20,423 nucleotides of DNA, from the NCBI GenBank assembly GCA_027946555.1, contig JAPEVC010000378.1, forward strand, positions 1 through 20,423, given 5' to 3'. The stretch is from Gnomoniopsis sp. IMI 355080 (Eukaryota; Ascomycota; Sordariomycetes; Diaporthales; Gnomoniaceae). Below are positions 1 to 8,509 of this stretch, one piece after another. The notes under the pieces were generated by a model, which was not told the origin of the DNA, did not search any database, and saw only the letters and a list, made by a program, of their open reading frames with translations. Position 1 is the first letter of the stretch. Each line of letters opens with the position of its first letter. A program made the position numbers and the translations under genes.

Positions 1-77
<77 letters not shown>
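1..77. repeat. (TTG)n microsatellite
   Basis: Perfect trinucleotide repeat of 25 full TTG units plus two bases, beginning at the first base of the window, so its true left end is not seen. It reads CAA on the other strand (poly-Gln in one frame), but no coding frame can be tied to it here. Confidence 0.97.
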
Positions 78-545
78 CATTTGCGTGTTTACTGACGGTC
101 TGACTGCGAATTAAGAGGAGATGAAAACCGAGGTGAGTGACCCCCTGGCGAGATCGCCAAAGATGATGAGCGTTTATAGGCAGACGATAGTTACTGATGA
201 TTATGAACGGTCACTGCTGATCTGTTGTCTTCTCTGATTGCTCTTCTCTCTGGTGCTTCTCTAAGGGTAAAAATGAGGAACTACGGAAAAGGAGTGATGG
301 TTTGTAAATAAACCATCACAGCGCCCCAGTCGCTCTTTCCTCCCTATATATGTTATATTCCTAGCTGCTACGGTACACTATTATTAAGTGACTTTGCTCA
401 TCAACACTCGGTACGCAAGCATGAAGCCAACACGGTGAATCTTCAATCATATACGATTACTATGGGGATGTAGTAAAAGACTAGTCGTATCTGCAAGTAC
501 GAAAGACAGGCCTCGAGTCCTTCGAATGAGGCCACAAAGCCTTTG
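78..545. other. Non-coding spacer
   Basis: No open frame with protein-like content is visible between the microsatellite and the 3' end of the ankyrin remnant. I see no RNA gene or repeat in it. It presumably holds the 3' flank of the ankyrin gene. Confidence 0.5.
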
Positions 546-1440
546 TCAGCGGGCCAGGCCTGCGAGCGCAAACCCTAAACTCGGTGCTCCCCGAGACTGG
601 TCACACGATGATCCATCCGCTGAAAGAGTTCTTCTGAGAACATCCGCACATTCCTTTTGCTGAAAATGCTCAGCTGTCTGCGCCGGAGTCAAGCCAGTGC
701 CGTTCAGGACATCATTTCTGGCACCTCTGCTAAGAAGAAACGCGATACAAGCCATCTCTCCCTTGGAGGCAGCAGCATGGAGGGCCGTTCCCCAATCCTC
801 ATTCAGCGCCCAATCCGGGTTTTCCGCCTTGGGTATGGCATAAACATCGAAAAAGTCCAATCGCGTCGTCCAGTAGTATACGCAGTGCTCCATATTCCCA
901 TTCCACGCGGCCGCTAGCATCGCAAGACTGCCTGTCGCCCGGCACTTCACCAACAGGCTGACGATTTCAGCTGGTATGCTTGGCCTGGAATAAGCGGCCT
1001 CGATTGCAGTCGAGCGAATCGGGTCGTTCCGAGCGTTCGCGTTGGGGTCCGCGCCGTGCTCGAGAAGCCATCGCAGGAGATCAGGGGTAGCTGCGAAGAG
1101 CAGCGAGTTTATTAATACATCGCCGCGGTAGTCGAGGCTATAATCGATGTCCTACCTATACTAGAGCATACATTCGAACATCTTGATCTTATCTCCTCCG
1201 TTAAAGCTGATTATATCTTACAGAAGCTGTAGTAGCGCCCTTGATCTAGGAGCAGGTTCGTCGGTCCGACGTGGCCCAACCAAAAAGCTATGCTAAGGGC
1301 TCGTTTTAGCGGCTCTAGGTCCGGAGACTCATAATCCCTAAGATTCGCAGTGAAGACGGAGTATATATAAATTATATGTCTTGTAAATCAGGAACATACC
1401 GAGTTCTAGCAGAAGTACTATGTCTCGCGAATCTGATCAT
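546..1440 (-). pseudogene. Decayed ankyrin-repeat protein gene
   Basis: On the minus strand an open frame of 201 codons runs from 1151 to a TGA at 546-548 with no good ATG. Its content is clearly ankyrin: LLRWLLEHGADPN near the upstream end, then the helix signature TALHAAASKGEMACIAFLLSRGA, then LTPAQTAEHFQQKECADVL. Upstream, the same frame continues as recognisable protein but is cut by TAG at 1152-1154, TAG at 1161-1163 and TAA at 1218-1220. Beyond a one-base frame change near 1240 lies another ankyrin-like stretch (ALSIAFWLGHVGPTNLLLDQG). An ATG at 1440 can join it in frame through a 62-nt GTATGT..TTAG intron, but this is speculative. All three stops are what C-to-T change of CAG/CAA codons would give, as expected of RIP. 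Ankyrin repeats are protein-binding modules; no partner can be inferred. The gene is probably inactive, unless undetected introns remove the stops. Confidence 0.7.
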
Positions 1441-2118
1441 TTCAATCTATTAGCCATCCAACCTCTCCATCTTTATTAATCGCTAATAAGGCTATAATCT
1501 ACAAACCCTATAGAGCTCAGCTTTCGATTTTTTAAGTGTATTTCGATTCTTTATAAGAAATTCAGCTAAATATAAGTCATTCTCGATGATAACTCTGATG
1601 TTTTAATAGGTCGAAAAGTTCACGCTTAGCGGGTGTCTGAAGTGACTGGGTCCCGAGTTATAAGCCTTTAAGATCGCCGACATTATCGCTATAAGGCCTT
1701 TCTCCTTAAGTAACTTGCTATAAAAAGCAGACCCATCCATAAATAGTATACAGCAGGGTATGATAGAATTATAAATTGTGCACGGGCAATGTCGCATGCA
1801 GGGGATGCTGGCAGTTTAGTGGATACGGAGAAAAGTATCTGGGACTTGAAAGATTGTATCTCATGCTCCAGGCTGTATTGACAAGTCCACAAACTGATCA
1901 CCCAAGCATAAGGTTCATGGCAGGTGTAGTTCCGTAATAATAGGAAGAAATTGATGATACTGTTATTAGGCTTGGAAGGAACAGCAGACTAATATGTCAT
2001 TTGTTTTTATGTAAAAGGTAGACAGATAACCGTCTTTTGGAACTCTCTCCTCACTCATCACTTACTATTTACCGTATCTTTTGACACCTCCAAGCCTTCG
2101 CAACAAATCACAACCACT
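1441..2118. other. AT-rich, TpA-rich block and promoter-proximal spacer
   Basis: From about 1441 to 1800 the sequence is rich in TA, TAA and TTAT words and has no sustained reading frame in any direction, the look of RIP-mutated repeat DNA. No terminal repeats or transposase motifs could be recognised. The last 80 bases before 2119 change to CT/CA-rich sequence typical of a fungal 5' leader. Confidence 0.5.
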
Positions 2119-2661
2119 ATGAAGCTTCTCAACCTCTTCATCTCCATGGCCCCATTGATGGGGACCCTGGCCTTGCCAGCAGCTTCTAAGGGTATGCCAT
2201 GCAAATCTTTCTTCTTGCATCCTTCTTCCTGAATCGACTCAATGGCCAACTTGGAATGCCATATGACGGATCATTGGCTGTTGCTGCGAGGCTCGACGCG
2301 GATAAGCTCTATAACAAGCCGGCCAAGGAAGTTAAACGCTTAGATGTGGATGCTTTGTGGGCACTGAGACCGAATCTCGATGAATGGTGGGTAGCATAAG
2401 TTGGAGATGCTAAGAATGATGAGGAGGGAAGAAACTCCTCAAGGTAGCTAGGCCCGTTGAAATAGTCGCAAAAACGCTGGTCCGTCGTATCTGGTCTACG
2501 ACAAGCCCGGCAGGGTCGAGACGGTTAAGGTTCATATCTATGAGTTTTTATCTGTACGTGAAGTAGCCTTGGAAGGGTTGTTGTTATCAATTGGGGATGG
2601 AGGAAATTTCTGTTACCACAATGGGTTCTGTCCGTTCGGACTGAGCCTGGTCAACGCCTAA
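2119..2661 (+). CDS. Candidate small secreted protein with Kex2 site (possibly broken)
   Basis: The ATG at 2119 follows a CT/CA-rich leader ending CACAACCACT and opens a signal peptide (MKLLNLFISM, hydrophobic core to ALA/LPAASK). Proposed exons are 2119-2191, 2254-2386 and 2466-2661, totalling 133 codons plus TAA. Intron 2 (79 nt) has a good GTGGGT donor and a TAG acceptor and joins two frames in phase. Intron 1 has a GTATGC donor, but the in-phase junction at 2253/2254 reads TTG instead of TAG; the first true AG (about 2290) breaks the frame. A KR dibasic site after EV in exon 2 resembles a Kex2 cleavage site, giving a pro-region and a mature part of about 84 residues with three Cys, two in the C-terminal CYHNGFC. 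No family recognised. The alternative start at 2199 (MQIFLLASFF) gives 127 aa without using the odd acceptor. It lies between RIP-like DNA and the GNAT gene. It may be an effector-like gene or a recent pseudogene. Confidence 0.45.
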
Positions 2662-3038
2662 GTATGGATTGGTAAGCACAACTCCTGGCTGAAGATTTCA
2701 CCGTTTCATGACAGAAAGCTGGATATATTCAAAGGTCGGGAAAAGACACCCTGAGCAGGCGGGACCGAACTCACCTTTGCCTATTTGAATATTTCTGACC
2801 CGTCTGAATAAATTATGTGCAGTACCCGCCATTGGTGAATCTGAATCTCCTTCCTGAACAGTGTGTAAATCCTGGTCCGTAAGGGCCTTCGGTTTACGCA
2901 CTGTGTTGATCCCAAGATTACTATACAATTCCTGACATCTGCAACTCCTCCACCAGAGAGGGCTTGCAGACTGTTAGTACAGCCTGGTTCTCGACCAAAC
3001 TACCATCTTCTCTGCCTGTTGCTCTCAACAACGTCAAA
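2662..3038. other. Spacer upstream of the GNAT gene
   Basis: No convincing gene. A 76-codon minus-strand frame at 2698-2928 has no recognisable content. The segment should contain the 3' end of the secreted-protein transcript and the promoter and leader of the acetyltransferase; no TATA element stands out. Confidence 0.4.
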
Positions 3039-3794
3039 ATGACGACGCGGCCTCCCTTTCAAGTCAGAGAGGCAGAGAGCTCCTTTAGCGACGACAAGTT
3101 TGTCGTCGCCGCCTTCGACTCCAGCCTGCCGTATCTGGCCTCCATCGGCAGCCAGGAGATGTGGGGCTCCACGCCCTTCTCCGAGCGCGACGGCTGGGCT
3201 GCCGAGACATCGCAGCAGGTCCAGGATGCTGAGACCTTTCGCTTGACGGGCCAGGGAGAGGCGCTGCGGATCTTTGTCGTGGAGGCCGAAGTTCTCCCTG
3301 ACGCTGACGGGAGGGAGGTGCAACAGGGAAGCGAGCTGAACTCACGGGTCCGGCCTGAAGATGGCAAGCGCCTCGTAGCCGTTGGATTTGCATTTGTTCG
3401 CGAGGACTGGGTTCCCCCGTATGTGGCGTCGCAGGAACACCTTGTTGGCGAGCTTGCGGGTGCGGATTCTTGTTTGTACATCGAGGCCATGGTGGCGGAT
3501 TATCGCGTAAGCGGTCCTTTGAGAAAAGGGTCGGGCTCCGCACTCGTTCAGGCAATCAAGGAGTATGGGCTGAAGACACAGAGGAGGGCTTTGTTTGTGG
3601 ACGGATGGGCAGGCAATGATAGGAAGCTTGTGAGGTTGGTTTTGGACCGCTCTCCTATTCCTGTGCTTCGAGGACTAAAATGGCTGAATAGTTACTATAC
3701 GCGGCAAGGCTTTCGGGTCGTGGGTGACTTTAGTCTGGCTAGGAAAGACAAGGCGCCCTGGCTGGGGACTCTCCTGAGGATGCAGGTTCAGTAG
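3039..3794 (+). CDS. GNAT-family N-acetyltransferase
   Basis: A single-exon frame of 251 aa. GNAT enzymes transfer an acyl group from acyl-CoA to an amine; the substrate cannot be predicted. Around residues 147-179, LYIEAMVADYRVSG leads into RKGSGSALVQ, matching the acyl-CoA pyrophosphate loop R-x-x-G-x-G/S, and residues 219-225 (YYTRQGF) match the C-terminal F/Y-Y-x-x-x-G-F signature of the fold. The N-terminal part (REAESSFSDDKFVVAAFDSSLPY, IGSQEMWGSTPFSER) has the pattern I associate with a common fungal GNAT-like group. I chose the ATG at 3039 (context TCAAAATGAC) because homology-like sequence starts there; an in-frame ATG at 2964 would add 25 unconserved residues. No signal peptide or membrane segment, so probably cytosolic. 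It is convergent with the monooxygenase gene downstream. Confidence 0.85.
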   Translation: MTTRPPFQVREAESSFSDDKFVVAAFDSSLPYLASIGSQEMWGSTPFSERDGWAAETSQQVQDAETFRLTGQGEALRIFVVEAEVLPDADGREVQQGSELNSRVRPEDGKRLVAVGFAFVREDWVPPYVASQEHLVGELAGADSCLYIEAMVADYRVSGPLRKGSGSALVQAIKEYGLKTQRRALFVDGWAGNDRKLVRLVLDRSPIPVLRGLKWLNSYYTRQGFRVVGDFSLARKDKAPWLGTLLRMQVQ

Positions 3795-4429
3795 GTAGTA
3801 GCAGGATCCGGGCCCTGATTTGGCATACTCCCAAACGTTCGGTTACTCTCTCATATTGGCCTGGCCAAACCCTCTCCCTCACGCAGCCGCAGCCACCCCA
3901 GACCCTATACTAACCTTCTTCGAAATCCATTGTCTTCTAGTCTTCCGATGCCTTTTCTCAGTCCCTTCATTTGATTGAAGCGGTATCAAATTCCCTTGCT
4001 AAATGCTACACTGCACTCCCAGCTGTCTAGGATGTGCGCAGCTTCTGGATGTACCCACACTCCAGCATATTGTACAATCTCTTTTTTGGGATGGGATTGC
4101 CTCCTACAATGAGGAAAACATGCCAATCCCTCATAAGTTCCAGATAGGGATATCCTCTTCAAGGAAATATACTAGGATCTAATGATGAAGTAAATATCTG
4201 AAATCTGAAAATAATACTTTGAAGATCTCTCGAAAACAGAAATGCAGGATCGTAAGATCAGGAACGCGTGAAAAGTATAGAAGCGATTCATTCGCAAGCC
4301 CTTATCGCTTTGAAACAGCAAGAGTCAAATCTCGCACACAGCCAGCATGCAGATTGGTGGACGCCATATGCTCAGGTAGATTGAAGGGGACAAAATTTTC
4401 ATGACCGCCCTAAATTTTCAAAGATTGAA
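3795..4429. other. Convergent intergenic region
   Basis: 635 bases between the ends of two convergent genes. It should hold both 3' UTRs. Only short frames (for example 4219-4404) without protein-like content occur, and no repeat or RNA gene was recognised. Confidence 0.5.
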
Positions 4430-5921
4430 CTACTTCCCCTGTAGCTCTCTCATTCTATCAAGAGCTTTTCTTTTGTAAGCCTCAAGGTCCAGATCCTCGA
4501 CAAAAAAGAAGCGAGAAGCGACTGCTGGCCGCAGCTTCTTAGGATCCAAGCCAACGTCAGGGTCTTGCCCACACATGATCGAGCCCATTTCTCTACTCAG
4601 GTCGATGCATTTCTGAGCTCTCTCCATTCTCGTTTCACCGTAGGCCTGTAGAGCAAGAGCAATGTCTGAGGGTTTCTTGACTTTCGGAAGCAATGTGTTG
4701 CCGAGGATCAAGACATCCTCCCATCCTTGGGGTATGCCGGCGGCCATCCACTGCAAATCCAGTCATGAGGCTCAATTCGAAGACATGTATGTACAGTGAG
4801 TATAATACTTACCGGACTTGAAACATGAGCAGCGTCGCCCAGAAGACACACTACGCCCCTGGCATATGTCGGGGTGTGATTGTGTTCATACTGAGCGTTT
4901 GCGATGGGCTTGTCCTTCTCAAGAATGCACTAGATCGGCTTGTCGTAAGACTTTTATTGTTCTTAAATACCTGGGCTTGAATGCAGGAACGGAACTCACT
5001 TTAATCATGCCCCTGGCATAATCAGCCATTTTGCCTTGCAACCAAGCGCTGAAAACGTCTTCGAGCATCTCTCGCGTCACGAGTCGTTCACGGGGCGGCA
5101 CAAGATCCTTTTCGACGGCGCAGATAGCGCATTCAAGCCCTGTCCCATCGTCTACGGCATGCATAGTGGCGAAAGCGATGTCACCGGCAAAGGCGTTCTC
5201 TTTGGGCTCCTTGAACCATTCTTCGCCAAAGACTTCTTTTGCCATCTCGATAGGCACCACACTGCGGCAGTCCCAAAAGCCAGCTGAGTTGGGGTCGATC
5301 TGACCGGGAAAGTCTTCAAGGACGTAGCGTCTCGTAGAGCTGAAGGTACCGTCGCAGCCGATTACCAGGTCAAATGTCTCTTCACTACCGTCACCAAATG
5401 CGATGCTTACCGTGCTATCGGGATTCGTAGCGACTCCAACAAGCTTCTTGTTCCAATGGAGCCTCTCTTTGGGCACGCGTGCAACGAGCTCACGAAGGAA
5501 AGCTGGCCACTGCCCTGTTCTGCCGTATCCATCTTCCTCGGTTCCACCTGACATTTCGACAAACTTTTCACCAGCATGTGGACCGGACCCCTGATTGAGA
5601 AAACTTCAATCAGTATCGATTGAATTATCATCCAGAAGGGCAGCCGAAACGAACGATCCATGCGCATGAAGCTGATAGAGCCACGGCCCCAGTTGCTTTG
5701 AGGAGCTCACTCAACTCCGCACGTCCTCCCAGAATTTCTTTGAGGTACTCTAGCGTCTTCCAAGACATGCCCCCGGCTGATCCGTGGGTTGAATCAAGCT
5801 CAGAATTTGCCTCGAAGACGTTTATGTCGAAATCAGGGTTGCGTGCGAGCACAATGGCCATTGCGGCGCCGGAGCAGCCAGCGCCGACAATGGCAACTCT
5901 GATGGAAGAGAATGTGATCAT
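4430..5921 (-). CDS. FAD-dependent monooxygenase, salicylate hydroxylase-like
   Basis: Four exons on the minus strand (5921-5655, 5590-5000, 4929-4813, 4750-4430) give 431 aa, the usual size of group A flavoprotein hydroxylases. All three introns (64, 70, 62 nt) are phase 0 with donors GTTCGT, GTGAGT and GTAAGT; intron 1 has an ACTGAT branch-like site. Motifs in order: the dinucleotide-binding GAGCSG at residues 13-18 after strand RVAIV, the acidic end of strand 2 in VFEAN, the DG motif VIGCDG at 165-170, and the FAD-ribityl GD motif LLGDAAH at 315-321. The class uses NAD(P)H and O2 to hydroxylate aromatic rings; salicylate is one known substrate, but the residues here do not fix it. No signal peptide, so cytosolic. 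It lies 332 bp upstream of the 3' end of the sugar transporter, in the same direction. The weakest splice call is the GTTCGT donor. Confidence 0.9.
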
Positions 5922-6253
5922 GGCTTGAAGTACCAAAGTTTAGGGCAAGATCAGAAATGAATTGGATAAAACTTATTGCAAGCAACATGGACAAGAAGTT
6001 GCTTAAGCAGTCAATACCAGGCCCATGGAGGCCGTGTTTATGTGCCCGGTGCTGTGCCGCTCTCGTAAGCCAACCATTGATCCAACTGCATAGCCGATGG
6101 AACAGCACTAGAGCACTGTCCACTGAATGTGACTCGATAATATCAGGGTGCGACCCTATCTCGATGGGGCTTCCCAGCTGTGAAGTTGAGGCCCGCCACC
6201 CACGCCAACCTTGAAGTCAAATGCGACCCGGAATCGCCTTGCTACTCAAATAC
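5922..6253. other. Spacer between transporter 3' end and monooxygenase start
   Basis: 332 bases that must carry the transporter 3' UTR and the monooxygenase promoter. No TATA box or tandem motif is obvious. Small frames here have no recognisable content. Confidence 0.4.
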
Positions 6254-8509
6254 TCACACTCTCGCTGTGGGATCGTCCGACTTCCGTTGCAGAACACTCT
6301 TTTCTTCGTGTTGAAGGACATCATGACGCGGAGCCCGCGGCTTGTCCACAGTCCGCCACAAGATGTACCGGTTGAAAAAGAACCCGGCTTGTTCGAGGCC
6401 GTATCGCGCGTGTCTGCGCAGGGGGACAGAAAACACGCTGTCCAGTTCTTCGAGCGTCTTCTCCTTGGTCTCTGGCACGAAGAAGAGCACGAGGAAGAAG
6501 CCAATAATGTTCCAGGTCGCGTACCAACTGAATGCACCTTGTGGCTTGAAGGCCTGCTGCAGCGAGGGCCAGGTCACGGACAGAATAAAGTTGAAGAACC
6601 AGGTCGTTGCGGTGGCGACGGACATGCCGAAGGGCCGGATGTACAGCGGGTAGGCCTCTGCAGAATAGGTAAAAGGGACAGGGCCCTCGCCGGGTGAGTA
6701 GACTATGCCAAAAAGGTAAATCCCAAGGGCAATACAGGCAATTCGAGCCGTGGAGTCTTCAGGGATCCAGAAACTGAAGCCTGTGAAGAAGAGGAAGAGC
6801 GCCATGAGGGGGAAAGTCGTCAGAAGGAGGTTGCGACGTCCAAAGGTGTCGATCGCTACACCAAATAGTCAGTTTACTATCACCAATGTGCCCGCGATCG
6901 CGAGGGAAACTCACTATAAATGGCAGGTATTGCAAAAAGGAAGTTGATGACGCCAAATCCCAGGGAAGCAGAAAGCGCTGAAATCTCTGTGAAATTTGCA
7001 TCCAGAAAGATCTCGGAAGAGTAGTAGGCAATCACATTGACACCACAGAACTGCTGCATGAACATGACAATTTCTGAGGCAACCAGGGCATTCCTGTTGC
7101 GGCGGATGGTGAAAAACTCCGTCCACCGGCTTTGTGAGCCCATGGCCAAGGCCTCACGCTCCGCCTGAAGCCCGACGTGCATGTAGAAGAGATCGCGGGC
7201 GGCCTGGAGTCGGTGGTGGCGCAGTCTGCAGATGGCCTGGAAGGCATCGCCGTGTCGTTCCTTGGTCATGTACCAGCGGGGGCTCTCTGGGTAGAATGGG
7301 ATCAAGCTGCAGACAATGACGGCGGGAATCATGGCACTTCCCATCATCAGGCGCCAGTTCAAGCCCAGAGCAACACCATGATCAGGTACCTGTAAGCGGT
7401 CAGTTAAGATTGAATCCATCGACGGTAGAATCTTGGCAGAGCTTGGTGTGTATGCTACCTAGGTACTCACCATATAGAAGGCAAGATCAGCGACATATCC
7501 GACCATTATACCAAAGGCTGTCCACATCTGCCACTGCATCACCAGGGCGCCGCGCACCTTCGGCGGTGCACATTCTGCTGCGAAAATGGCTGTTTTTCCA
7601 TGCCATGTCAGTTCACTACTTCTACAAGGTATCATGGTCAAATATATGGCATCGTTGGACGTACGAGTAGTGGCAGACTTCGGGCCAATGCCGAGGCCCA
7701 GGGCAAACCGAGCGATGAACATGTGCCACCAGGTGTCTACAAGACAACATGTTAGCTCTTTGGGGGTCCAACTTCAGGGTGAATCTTTATCCCACTTGTG
7801 AAGGCCTGCCAGAAACAAGCCAGTGCAGAGATCACACAGGCAACGAAGACGGTCCCGCGACGGCCAAATCGAGCATTCATAGGCTCTGTCAACCAGCAAC
7901 CAATGAGCGCGCAGCAGAGGTATGGCGCGGAGTTCACCAGCCCCAGAAGCCAGGAATCCCTCCCAGAGGACGAATCGCCGATTCCGAATTGCGTCTTATA
8001 GAAGGACTGCGCGCCATTCACAACAGTCTCATCCATGCCTTGTACGGCAGCACATAACGCCTGCAAGCGCGAAAAGTGTTAGAAGGCATCCCCCATGGCA
8101 AGGGCATAAAGAAATGGGGGCACTTTACGCAGACGACGACGACACCGATGAGTGTCTTTGGGAGGGACTTGTATGGATGATCACGCTCAAACTCGAGACC
8201 AGCGATCTCGGCGTCCGTGAGGCCGGAGATGGTGTCCCATTGGAAATCATTACCGGCTATGAGGGCACCTAGCCTGAATACACGCACGTCTTCTTCACTG
8301 TCGAAGCCGTGCTTTGTGCAGTAGTCTTTGGCCATACGGGTGAGTTCATCTTGCTGCAGTCCTGCAAGAGGGTTCTCTGCCTTGGCAGAGACCTCGAGAC
8401 GCTTCTGAATTGCTTCATCCTCGGCGGCTGTTGGAGACGTGATGCTGTGATGGTCGACTTCGGCTTTGGAGCCAGATGGCGACACTCGGCTTCGCTTCTC
8501 CTCCGTCAT
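6254..8509 (-). CDS. MFS sugar transporter (SP family)
   Basis: Six exons (8509-8129, 8060-7796, 7736-7665, 7589-7471, 7389-6915, 6855-6254) encode 510 aa. The introns are 68, 59, 75, 81 and 59 nt, all GT-AG, and all phases agree. Family marks in order: a long hydrophilic N-terminus of about 118 residues, VQGMDETVVNGAQSFYK in the first membrane region, RFGRRG after TM2, ARFALGLGIGPKSAT then PIFAAECAPPKVRGAL, PESPRWYMTK before the central loop, QQFCGVNVIAYYS in TM7, and VPETKEKTLEELD after the last TM. These match hexose/polyol proton symporters of the plasma membrane; the substrate is not predictable. The start follows GTC ACC-like leader sequence and gives the typical N-terminus. A consensus GTGAGT donor (6257-6252) overlaps the TGA stop, so an alternative C-terminus is possible. 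The tandem position next to the flavin monooxygenase suggests it could import that enzyme's substrate (inference). Confidence 0.93.

Noticed and set aside
1603..1901. Minus-strand frames in the AT-rich block
   Set aside because: Short, no family resemblance, in TpA-rich sequence; could be transposon debris but nothing diagnostic is visible.
3000..3555. Three long minus-strand frames over the GNAT gene
   Set aside because: Shadows of the GC-rich coding strand; composition is Ser/Pro/Arg-rich with no family resemblance, while the plus frame shows GNAT motifs.
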